Translations under genes and position numbers: made by a program
Source of the DNA: Jatrophihabitans sp035642535
GTDB lineage: Bacteria; Actinomycetota; Actinomycetes; Mycobacteriales; Jatrophihabitantaceae
NCBI GenBank assembly: GCA_035642535.1
Contig: DASQSE010000007.1
Location: forward strand, 29,581-93,580
DNA length: 64,000 nucleotides
Direction of reading: 5' to 3'
Shown here: piece by piece, positions 26,541 to 33,638 of the stretch
Layout of the letters: each line of letters starts with the position of its first letter
How positions within the stretch are numbered: position 1 is the first letter of the stretch
Notes under the pieces: generated by a model
The model's input: the letters and a program-made list of their open reading frames with translations, nothing else
The model's database searches: none
What the model was told of the DNA's origin: nothing

Positions 26541-27437
26541 TCAGATCGCGGCGCGCTCGGTGGTGGCTGCCCAACTGGCGAGCAGCTTGAGCCCGTCGGC
26601 GGTGGAGGTGCCGGGGTCGGCGGTGTAGATGTTCAGGCACAGCTCGGGCTCGGACGGTAGCTCGAGCGACTCGAAGTTGAGGTCCAGCTCGCCGACCGTC
26701 GGATGGCGGAGTCGCTTGCGGCCGCTGCGGTGGAACTTGACGTCCTGTGAGGCCCAGTGCCGACGGAACGGCTCGCTCTGCGTGGAGAGCTCGCCGACGA
26801 GCGTGATGAGGTCCTTGTCGTGCGGGTTGCGTCCGGCCTCCAGTCGCAACATCGCGGCCGCGTCGCGGGCAATGAGGTCGTAGTCGATGAAGAACTCATC
26901 GGCGGCCGGGTCCAGGTAGAGGAACCGGGTGGTGTTCGCAGGTCGCTTGCTCGTCGCGCCGGCTACGCCCGACTCGACGACGGGCGAGTAGAGAGCCCGC
27001 GCTAGCGCGTTCATGGCGAGGATGTCGTGGCGCGCATTGCGCACCCAGGCCGGCGCGTCGGTGATCGCGTCAAGTACCTGCCTGATGACGGGCCGGACGG
27101 CCGTTGCAGCAGGCCGGCGGCGCCGGGTGGCCGACGGTCCCGCGGCGCGGGCGAGGGCGAACAGGTGATCGCGTTCGGCTTCGTCGAGTTGCAGGGCGTT
27201 CGCGACGCCGTCCAATACGGCGTCCGATGCGCCGGCGAGGTTCCCGCGTTCCATCCGGACGTAGTAGTCGATGCTGACGCCGGCCAGCAGGGCGACCTCT
27301 TCGCGGCGCAACCCCTTCACGCGCCGGGTGCCGCCGTAGGCGGGCAACCCGGCCTGCACGGGGGTGATCCGCTCGCGCCGGGAGATCAGGAACTCCCTGA
27401 CCTGCGCGCGGTGCTCTGCGGTGTTCACGTTTTCCAC
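26541..27437 (-). CDS. XRE-family regulator with MmyB-like ligand-binding domain
   Basis: 298 residues from the GTG at 27437 (GTG at 27428 is also possible). N-terminal helix-turn-helix: LRREEVALLAGVSIDYYVRMERGN, the hallmark of the MmyB subfamily, then VLDGVANALQLDEAERDHLFALAR. The C-terminal PAS-like MmyB domain has WVRNARHDILAMNALARALY, FIDYDLIARDAAAMLRLEAGRNPHDKDL and VGELDLNFESLELP. Such regulators usually control the adjacent divergent oxidoreductase gene. Here that is the aldo/keto reductase at 27517, and a palindrome lies between the two. Confidence 0.93.
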   Translation of the reverse strand: MENVNTAEHRAQVREFLISRRERITPVQAGLPAYGGTRRVKGLRREEVALLAGVSIDYYVRMERGNLAGASDAVLDGVANALQLDEAERDHLFALARAAGPSATRRRRPAATAVRPVIRQVLDAITDAPAWVRNARHDILAMNALARALYSPVVESGVAGATSKRPANTTRFLYLDPAADEFFIDYDLIARDAAAMLRLEAGRNPHDKDLITLVGELSTQSEPFRRHWASQDVKFHRSGRKRLRHPTVGELDLNFESLELPSEPELCLNIYTADPGTSTADGLKLLASWAATTERAAI

Positions 27438-27463
27438 GGTAGGCGCACCCCGGCCGGATCTGA

Positions 27464-27482
27464 GGGGTAAAGGTGTTACCCC
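27464..27482. promoter_or_regulatory. perfect palindromic operator between the divergent MmyB-type regulator and AKR
   Basis: GGGGTAA (27464-27470), AGGTG, TTACCCC (27476-27482): a perfect 7-bp inverted repeat with a 5-base centre. It lies 27 bases before the regulator start and 35 bases before the AKR start, where a repressor could block both promoters. The likely binder is the regulator at 26541. Confidence 0.65.
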
Positions 27483-27516
27483 GCACGGCGTCGATGCGAC
27501 GCCTAACGTCGAAGAC

Positions 27517-28413
27517 ATGACTGCTGCGATTCCAGAACTCGTCCTCAACAACGGCGTCACCATGCCCGCGCTCGGCTTCGGCGTCTTCCAGAGTCCGCCC
27601 GAGGAGACCACGGCCGCGGTCGAGACGGCGTTGCAGGTCGGCTACCGACACATCGACACCGCCGCTGCGTACAGCAACGAACGGCAGGTGGGCGACGGCA
27701 TCCGCCGCTCCGGCCTGGACCGGGACGATGTGTTCGTCGAGACGAAGGTGTGGGTCAGCGACTACGGCTACGACCAGGCGCTGCATGCCTTCGACAAGGC
27801 GATCCGCAAGCTGGGCGTCGACCAGCTCGACCTGCTCATCCTCCACCAGCCCGCCCCGGACCGGTTCGACAAGACCATCGCCGCGTACCGGGCGCTGGAG
27901 ACGCTGCTGGCCGACGGCAAGGTCCGCTCGATCGGCGTCAGCAACTTCATGCGCCACCACCTCGACGAGCTGCTGCGGGAGACCCACATCGTGCCGGCGG
28001 TGAACCAGATCGAACTGCACCCGTACTTCGCCCAGCCGGACGTGCAGAAAGCCGACGCCGAGCACGGCATCCTCACCCAGGCGTGGTCGCCGATCGGCGG
28101 CATCACCTTCTACCCGGGCTGGGGCGAGGACCGTAAGAGCGTCCTCGAAGACCCGACCATCGGCGCGATCGCCGCTGCGCACGGCAGGACGCCGGCCCAG
28201 GTGATGCTGCGCTGGCAGCTGCAGCACGGCCGGTCGGCCATCCCGAAGTCGACCAAACCGGGCCGCATCGCCGAGAACTTCGACGTGTTCGACTTCGAGC
28301 TCACTGCAGAGCAGATGTCCGGCATCGACGCGCTCGACACCGGCGTGCGCAACGGCCCCGACCCCGACGTCGCACGCCCCGAGATATTCGACCGGGTCGT
28401 CCCCGAGGACTGA
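27517..28413 (+). CDS. aldo/keto reductase (2,5-diketogluconate reductase-like)
   Basis: 298 residues from ATG 27517. AKR signatures: MPALGFGVFQ at the start, GYRHIDTAAAYSNERQVG (catalytic Asp and Tyr), VFVETKVWVSDYGY (catalytic Lys), LLILHQPAPDRF (catalytic His), IGVSNFMRHHLDELL, and the NADPH-binding end (IPKSTKPGRIAENFDVFDFEL). It reduces a carbonyl with NADPH in the cytosol; the substrate is unknown. Transcribed divergently from the MmyB-type regulator with a shared operator, so induction by the substrate is likely. Confidence 0.95.
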   Translation: MTAAIPELVLNNGVTMPALGFGVFQSPPEETTAAVETALQVGYRHIDTAAAYSNERQVGDGIRRSGLDRDDVFVETKVWVSDYGYDQALHAFDKAIRKLGVDQLDLLILHQPAPDRFDKTIAAYRALETLLADGKVRSIGVSNFMRHHLDELLRETHIVPAVNQIELHPYFAQPDVQKADAEHGILTQAWSPIGGITFYPGWGEDRKSVLEDPTIGAIAAAHGRTPAQVMLRWQLQHGRSAIPKSTKPGRIAENFDVFDFELTAEQMSGIDALDTGVRNGPDPDVARPEIFDRVVPED

Positions 28414-28451
28414 CCGACCTGTGCGGCCACGCGAGGGTTAGCGTCGCGTTC

Positions 28452-28491
28452 GTGACGATCAGTGTGTGCGTCGCGGGCGCGACGGGCTGGC
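28452..28491 (+). pseudogene. possible remnant of a Rossmann-fold (DapB-like) N-terminus
   Basis: GTG at 28452 encodes VTISVCVAGATGW, a textbook dinucleotide-binding start of the type in dihydrodipicolinate-reductase-like proteins. After this the expected sequence stops (PSGTSRELTERSGE follows) and no further match is seen before the minus-strand gene at 28567. It may be a deletion remnant or chance; 13 residues are too few to decide. Confidence 0.3.
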
Positions 28492-28566
28492 CGAGCGGGA
28501 CCTCGCGGGAGCTGACGGAACGGTCGGGTGAAGTGCGCTCCTGCTCGCGGTCTGATCCGTCCGCGC

Positions 28567-29784
28567 TCAACCGGGCAGTGTCGTTACCTGCAGTTGCGTG
28601 GTGCGCGGATTGACCAGCGCGAGTTGGTAATCGCCGAGGCCGGTGATCAGTAGCCAGCGCCCGCCCGGGCTCCAGTTCAGTGTGGGGATGACGGTCAGGT
28701 CGGTGCCGGGGATCAGCTTGAAGTGGTCCGTGCGCAGGTCGAGGAGTCCGATCCAAACGGCTTCGGGTGCGCTGTGGTCGGACGCGGTTACCAACAGCGC
28801 CAGCTGTCGCGCGTCCGGCCGATAGCTGCCGAGCGTGGGCAGCCAGCCATTCGGGAGCAGCTCGGTGGTGGTCGCGCCGCTGGTCAGGTTCGTGAGGTGC
28901 AACGGGCAGCGGGTGGCGGTGCATGACGGCGCCGTCCACGCGATCTGCCGGGTGCCGACCGCGACGACCGAGCCGAAGCCGGCGATGATTTTGCCACGCG
29001 CCGGATCCCACAGCGCGTAGTGCTGCCGAGTCGGCCACGTACGCAGCAGCAGCAGTTGGTGAGCGGGCTGCTGTATCCACCCTCCGGCAGGTTGGTAGCC
29101 GGGCGGCACGCGCACGGGCGCGCCCAGCGGATGCCCCGACAGATCAACCTGCTGCGCGACGAATGTCCGCGAGGACCCGCGGCCCATGGGCCGGAGGCTG
29201 GTCAGCCAGGCAGCGGCCCGGTCGGCGGTGATCGAGGCGTCCCAGTTGGCGAAACCCAGTCGCGTCACGGTCCGCGACCCGATCGCCGCGTAATAGACAG
29301 GTACCGGTCGACCAGGACAACCTACGCACGGCTCTCGCGTACGCGGGCGAAGCAGGACACCGCCGGGGAAGGCCTGCATCTGGTAGTTCTGCGCGTCCGG
29401 TGGCAGGTCGAGGGGGGTCGGCCTGCCGGTGTCGACGGCGAACCAGGCGAGCGGCCATCCGATGTGCTGGCTGACCAGGACGCGCGCGCCCGTCCGCCCG
29501 GAGACCGTGGGGCCGCGCAGTGTCATTCGGATCCCATCCGCCTCGGCTGCGTTCGCCGGCGGCGCGGACAGCTGCGTTCGGGCCAGGCGTGACGGACTCG
29601 GATGACCCGCCGCACGGTGCGATTGCCGACCGGTCAGCACGAGCGCGCCGAACGCACCCGCGACGGCCACGATCGCGGCGAGAATCGCGAACGTGCGCAG
29701 CCGTGAGCCGACGGACCGGGCGCGCCCACCCAATACGAGCAGGTCCTCCCGATCCGGCTCGGGCCGATCAACCGGGCCCGTCAT
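28567..29784 (-). CDS. membrane-anchored hypothetical protein, probable beta-propeller outside
   Basis: 405 residues from ATG 29784 (MTGPVDRPEPDRED); an ATG at 29811 would add nine residues. A short Asp/Arg-rich cytosolic tail precedes one transmembrane helix (FAILAAIVAVAGAFGALVL). The remaining ~340 residues are extracellular and repeat-like, with WD40/TolB-type beta strands: SITADRAAAWLTSL, GYQPAGGWIQQPAHQLLLLRTW, RQIAWTAPSC, ARQLALLVTAS and LNWSPGGRWLLITG. Cysteine pairs (EPCVGC, PSCTATRCP) suggest disulfides. No named family. Its distance from other minus-strand genes suggests its own promoter. Confidence 0.75.
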   Translation of the reverse strand: MTGPVDRPEPDREDLLVLGGRARSVGSRLRTFAILAAIVAVAGAFGALVLTGRQSHRAAGHPSPSRLARTQLSAPPANAAEADGIRMTLRGPTVSGRTGARVLVSQHIGWPLAWFAVDTGRPTPLDLPPDAQNYQMQAFPGGVLLRPRTREPCVGCPGRPVPVYYAAIGSRTVTRLGFANWDASITADRAAAWLTSLRPMGRGSSRTFVAQQVDLSGHPLGAPVRVPPGYQPAGGWIQQPAHQLLLLRTWPTRQHYALWDPARGKIIAGFGSVVAVGTRQIAWTAPSCTATRCPLHLTNLTSGATTTELLPNGWLPTLGSYRPDARQLALLVTASDHSAPEAVWIGLLDLRTDHFKLIPGTDLTVIPTLNWSPGGRWLLITGLGDYQLALVNPRTTQLQVTTLPG

Positions 29785-29858
29785 GGTGTCTATCGTGCGC
29801 CGCGCGAGCATGAACGCGCACGCATTCTTCTCAACTGCGCCAACGGGCGATGCCGCGG

Positions 29859-30335
29859 TCAGATGCGGTCTGGACTGCTGGTCGAGCTGCGCTGCAGCGA
29901 GCGGCGCGCGTTTTCGAGGCAGCGCGGCGCGAGTGCGCGGTGTGCGTGTCCCGCGCCCGCCCAGACGAATCGCGCCGCCGGCCGGTGGTAGCGAAGCATG
30001 GTCGTCCACGTCACTGCCGCGTCCGAAAGTTCGAAGACCATCCGTCCGGACATCAGCCGGCCGCCCGTCTCGAGGACGAACCGCTCGGGTTCGTCGACGG
30101 CGATCCGCCAGCCGACGAGCGTCCCGGGCGTGCCGGGTGCGGCAAGGTGCAGGCCGAGCAGTCCGCGCCACGCCATCCGGCTGAACAGGCCGTGCCCGGC
30201 CTCGGCTCCGCGCAGGCTGCGCTGCGCCCACTCACCGGCACTGCGTCCCGGCTCCGCGTCGATGCGGAAGGCGTCGGAGTAGTCGGCGGCGAACTCGGCG
30301 CGGCGGCGAGCGTCGACATCGACGCGTATGGCCAT
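29859..30335 (-). CDS. hypothetical protein, partner of the TetR regulator at 30395
   Basis: 158 residues from ATG 30335, with an AAGGAGGGTC-type Shine-Dalgarno site 5 bases upstream. Soluble, no signal peptide. DYSDAFRIDAEP, WRGLLGLHL, VGWRIAVDEPERFVLETGGRLMSGRMVFELSD and TWTTMLRYHRP suggest an SRPBCC- or DUF2867-like alpha/beta fold with a hydrophobic pocket, but I cannot name the family firmly. It is divergent from the TetR gene, and the operator lies 18 bases before its start, so TetR control is very likely. Confidence 0.8.
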   Translation of the reverse strand: MAIRVDVDARRRAEFAADYSDAFRIDAEPGRSAGEWAQRSLRGAEAGHGLFSRMAWRGLLGLHLAAPGTPGTLVGWRIAVDEPERFVLETGGRLMSGRMVFELSDAAVTWTTMLRYHRPAARFVWAGAGHAHRALAPRCLENARRSLQRSSTSSPDRI

Positions 30336-30352
30336 GACGACCCTCCTTCTCT

Positions 30353-30378
30353 CGATATATACGGTGCCGTATATATCG
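30353..30378. promoter_or_regulatory. 26-bp TetR operator palindrome
   Basis: CGATATATACGG (30353-30364), TG, CCGTATATATCG (30367-30378): a perfect 12-bp inverted repeat. The A+T-rich core stands out sharply in this GC-rich region. It sits midway between the divergent starts at 30335 and 30395 and would cover both promoters. The obvious binder is the TetR protein at 30395. Confidence 0.85.
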
Positions 30379-30394
30379 ACGCTAGCATGGGCAG

Positions 30395-30958
30395 GTGCCT
30401 GCCGTTACCCGTACGCCGCGCAGCCGATGGATCGCCGCCGGGCTGCAGTCACTCGCCGCAGGCGGCCCGGCGGCGGTGCGCGTCGAGACGTTGGCCGCCG
30501 GGCTCGGTGTCACCAAAGGCGGCTTCTACGGATACTTCGCCGACCGCGCCGCCTTCCTGACCGAACTGCTGGACGAGTGGGAGCGGCGCAGCACGGACGA
30601 CGTGCTCGCCCAGGTGGAGGCAGAGGGCGGCGCGGCCGCGACGAAGATACGGCGCGCGGGCGCGTTGACGTTCTCCGCCGAGCTGTTGCCGGTTGATCTC
30701 GCCGTACGTTCGTGGGCGCGTCACGACGCCGCGGTCGCGGCGCGGCTGCGGCACGTCGACAACGCGCGGCTCGGCTACCTGCGCTCGCTGTTCGGCGACC
30801 TGGTCGCCGACCCCGACGAGGTCGAGGCGCGCAGCACGCTCGCCTTCGCGCTCGCCATCGGCCAGCACTTCATGGCCGCGGATCACGGTAAGCGCGGCAG
30901 GCGCCAGGCGATCGACCTCGCCGCGGCGCTCCTGCTCGCTTCGCCGGGCGCCGCCTGA
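30395..30958 (+). CDS. TetR-family transcriptional regulator
   Basis: 187 residues from GTG 30395. The HTH is WIAAGLQSLAAGGPAAVRVETLAAGLGVTKGGFYGYFADRAAFL, with the family's G-V-T-K-G-x-F-Y-x-[YH]-F recognition helix. The ligand domain is short and all-helical. TetR proteins of this kind with SWARHD and HMFMA-like helices in the C-terminus act as repressors released by a small molecule. The 26-bp palindrome directly upstream makes autorepression and control of the divergent gene at 30335 likely. Confidence 0.94.
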   Translation: MPAVTRTPRSRWIAAGLQSLAAGGPAAVRVETLAAGLGVTKGGFYGYFADRAAFLTELLDEWERRSTDDVLAQVEAEGGAAATKIRRAGALTFSAELLPVDLAVRSWARHDAAVAARLRHVDNARLGYLRSLFGDLVADPDEVEARSTLAFALAIGQHFMAADHGKRGRRQAIDLAAALLLASPGAA

Positions 30959-30963
30959 ACCGA

Positions 30964-31953
30964 CTACGCCGCCAAGTGGATGGAATACGCGGAGACGGTG
31001 AACGTGCCGTTCACGCCGCCGGTCGAACAGATCTCCCACCCGAAGTCGATCTGACCGATGTCCGCGCCGGCCGCGATGTATCCGTTGGTCTGCAGGTAAC
31101 GCAGCAGGGCCAACAGGTCCACGGTGCCGCTCGACTGTTGCGCGTAGCTGCCCCGAGCGCCGAGCGACCAGATGATCTCGCCGCCGCCGTACTGGTACAG
31201 CGTCCAGGCCTGACCTGCGACGGTGGCCGAGGCCTTGAAGGTGGCCCCGCCGTTGCCGCGGTTCACGTTGTCGACCCAGACCATGATTTCGCTGGGGTGC
31301 CCGGAGTTGTCGCTGAGCCAGATGTCCCAGGCGGCCTGCGCGTCGGTGCCGGACGTGCGCGGCATCGTCTCTGCATAGTTGGACGACAGCTGCGACAGGC
31401 CATTGATCGGCGTATCGCTGAATCCGTTGTTCCCGCCCCAGCCGGAGCCGTTCCAGTTGTTGGTCAACTGCTGGGTGTCGGGGTAGGTCAGCACCGCGGT
31501 GTTCCCGGCAGCCTGTTTGGAGACAACCTTCCAGTCGCCCGGACCGGCCGCGGTCAGGGTCTGCGGGCCGCACGAGGTGGTGTCGGACTCCGGGCCGCAC
31601 GCCCACATGTTGTTGCCGACGTAGGTGTTGTAGCCGTTCGAGTTCGTGATCTGGTCGTAGTCGTATGCCCCACACGCACCGGAGTGCCGAGACGTCGTGC
31701 ATCCCGATCCAGTGGGCGGCGGAGAGGTGCTGCCTGTCGGTGACGGGCTCGGCGTCGGGGTGCTCGTTGGTGCCGCGCCGCAGGTGATCGTCCAGTCCCG
31801 GTGGCTGAGTGCTTCGCGGTGCAGATTCGCGCCGGTACACGTGACGTGCAGGGAGCCGCCCCGGCTCAGTGCGGTCGTGCTGGTCGATGCGCCCGCGGTG
31901 GCGCCCAAAGCAACGGCGAGCAAGCAGACCAGAGCGACAAGGAACCGCTTCAT
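30964..31953 (-). CDS. secreted glycoside hydrolase family 12-like protein
   Basis: 329 residues from ATG 31953, with GAGGAGG 10 bases upstream. Sec signal peptide (RFLVALVCLLAVALGATAGA). An N-terminal region with paired Cys (LHVTCTGANLH, WTITCGAAP) is followed by a Ser/Thr/Pro linker (PTSTPTPSPSPTGS). The C-terminal GH12 domain has the nucleophile motif EIMVWVDN and the acid/base region IDFGWEICSTGG, plus the GH12-like SGTVDLLALLRYL. GH12 enzymes are endo-beta-1,4-glucanases or xyloglucanases with a beta-jelly-roll fold. A linker of this kind usually joins the catalytic domain to a binding module. The plus-strand TetR gene converges on it 5 bases away. Confidence 0.85.
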   Translation of the reverse strand: MKRFLVALVCLLAVALGATAGASTSTTALSRGGSLHVTCTGANLHREALSHRDWTITCGAAPTSTPTPSPSPTGSTSPPPTGSGCTTSRHSGACGAYDYDQITNSNGYNTYVGNNMWACGPESDTTSCGPQTLTAAGPGDWKVVSKQAAGNTAVLTYPDTQQLTNNWNGSGWGGNNGFSDTPINGLSQLSSNYAETMPRTSGTDAQAAWDIWLSDNSGHPSEIMVWVDNVNRGNGGATFKASATVAGQAWTLYQYGGGEIIWSLGARGSYAQQSSGTVDLLALLRYLQTNGYIAAGADIGQIDFGWEICSTGGVNGTFTVSAYSIHLAA

Positions 31954-32126
31954 CTTCCGGGCCTCCTCAGGGGCTCCTGGCAGGTCGGACGACGCGTCCG
32001 ACCCCGAGTGATCCCCCGCGGATCCACCCGCGATCCACGTTCCCACCGATGTTAACCGGAGGTGAAGTCAGCAAATCACATCGTGCGATCTGCCCACAAG
32101 TCCCAAGGTCCCCTCCGCCGCGGCGG

Positions 32127-32396
32127 CTACGGCGCCGCATCCCCGATCGTGACCACCTGGGACCACTCGCCGGACAACGACATCTGACTCCGGACGTCGG
32201 TCACCGGCCAATGCGATCCGTCGGGCAGCGTCAGCGAATCGCCGACGCGGAACGGTGTCGCCGCCCGAAAGCGAACCAGGACGTCGCCCAGGCCCGTCTT
32301 CGGATCCACGAGTGCTTCATCACGGCTGCTCCGCCCGTCGCGCACGGTGACGGCAACGGCGTCACGACCACTTGCGCCGGGCGTGAACCTCGACAC
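32127..32396 (-). CDS. small hypothetical protein, beta-rich
   Basis: 89 residues from the GTG at 32396, preferred over the ATG at 32441 because GGAGGT lies 4 to 5 bases upstream. No signal peptide. The end RFRAATPFRVGDSLTLPDGSHWPVTDVRSQMSLSGEWSQVVTIGD looks like a small beta-barrel, of the kind found in phage head-tail connector proteins, but no other phage gene adjoins, so I do not claim that. It lies between the GH12-like gene and the divergent protease gene. Confidence 0.55.
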   Translation of the reverse strand: MSRFTPGASGRDAVAVTVRDGRSSRDEALVDPKTGLGDVLVRFRAATPFRVGDSLTLPDGSHWPVTDVRSQMSLSGEWSQVVTIGDAAP

Positions 32397-32533
32397 GGCT
32401 ACCTCCGGACGATGATCGCAAGTTGCGGCTCGGACTGACATCTTCGCGCACCGATCGCAATTGATCTTGACGCGCCGGGTCGACCGTCAGTTTTCGCTAG
32501 GACTTATTGCTCTGGCCGCGTGGCAACACGAGG

Positions 32534-33622
32534 GTGAGCCTCAGAAGTGTGGTGAGTCCGAGCCGGTGGGGCGCAAATGGTGCGAACCGCATCGTCGCCG
32601 TTTGTGTCCTGGCAGCCTCGCTGATCACCACGCTGAGCTCGGATTCACGACCCGGCAACCATGTCGCACCGACGGCTGACGAGGCGCGTATCGCGAGCGT
32701 GATCGAGCCCAAGATCGTCGACATCACGTTCAAACTCGCCTATCCGCCGGCGCGGGAAGGCTGGGCCACCGGCGTGATCATCGACCGAGCCGGCGACGTG
32801 TTGACCAACAACCACGTCGTGGCGGGAACGCAGAGCCTGACGCTGCAGGTGGAGACTGGCGGACCCTTCTACCGCGGCAAGGTGCTGGCCACCGATGTGG
32901 TCGACGACCTGGCACTCGTACGGATGGTCGGAGCCCACGACCTGGAGCCCGCCGTGTTCGGCAACTCGGCCCGCCTCACGATCGGCCAGCAGGTCTGCGC
33001 GATCGGCAACAACATGGCCGGCTGCGACATCCCGCGTGCCTCGTGCGGAGTCGTCCGCGGACTGCACCGCACCTCCTCGGTCGCGCACGAGGTCAACGGT
33101 GATCGGCTGGCGCTGACCAATCTCATCCTCAGCCGGGCACGCGCGCAAGGCGGCTACTCCGGCGGCCCGTTGGTCGACGCGAACGGGCGCGTCGTCGGCA
33201 TCATCGCGGCGGGGGACTGCGCAGCCTCGTGCGGCTACAACCACGTCTACGCGATCCCTATCGCCAAGGCCGCGGCCATCGCCGGTCAGATGCGGGCCGG
33301 CATCTCGTCGGCCGTGGTCCACGTCGGGCCTACCGCCTCGTTGGGCCTTGCAGCGGCCCCCGCCTTCGACGACGCCGCCGCACCGGTCATTGTCGGCGCA
33401 CCGATCACGTATCTCGCGCCCGGGTCACCGGCCGAATCCCTCGGACTTAATGTCGGCGACAGGATCCTCAGCATCAACCGCTCACCTGTTCGCTCCGCCC
33501 TCGATCTCGTCCGGAGCCTGCAGCCCCATCAGCCCGGCGACCGTGTCCGAGTCGGCTGGGTCGACTGTCTCGGACAGCGAAGATCCGGTCAGGTCACTCT
33601 CGGCGCCGGCCCGCCCGACTGA
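32534..33622 (+). CDS. exported trypsin-like (HtrA-type) serine protease with one PDZ domain
   Basis: 362 residues from GTG 32534; a TTG at 32507 would add nine residues and no start has a strong Shine-Dalgarno sequence. A hydrophobic N-terminal helix (IVAVCVLAASLITTL) directs export or anchors it. The protease domain has the triad His (VLTNNHVVAG), Asp (DVVDDLALVRM) and Ser (GGYSGGPLVDANG); GYSGG replaces the usual GNSGG. Four cysteines (VCAIGN, GCDIP, ASCGVV, DCAASCG) suggest disulfides in the exported form. The C-terminal ~90 residues form a PDZ domain (ITYLAPGSPAESLGLNVGDRILSINRSPV). Probable role: extracytoplasmic protein quality control or processing. Confidence 0.9.
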   Translation: MSLRSVVSPSRWGANGANRIVAVCVLAASLITTLSSDSRPGNHVAPTADEARIASVIEPKIVDITFKLAYPPAREGWATGVIIDRAGDVLTNNHVVAGTQSLTLQVETGGPFYRGKVLATDVVDDLALVRMVGAHDLEPAVFGNSARLTIGQQVCAIGNNMAGCDIPRASCGVVRGLHRTSSVAHEVNGDRLALTNLILSRARAQGGYSGGPLVDANGRVVGIIAAGDCAASCGYNHVYAIPIAKAAAIAGQMRAGISSAVVHVGPTASLGLAAAPAFDDAAAPVIVGAPITYLAPGSPAESLGLNVGDRILSINRSPVRSALDLVRSLQPHQPGDRVRVGWVDCLGQRRSGQVTLGAGPPD

Positions 33623-33638
33623 CTCACCAGCGACGTGG

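Noticed and set aside
32127..32396. Phage head-tail connector
   Set aside because: The C-terminal pattern is similar but the protein is short and has no phage neighbours; kept as hypothetical.
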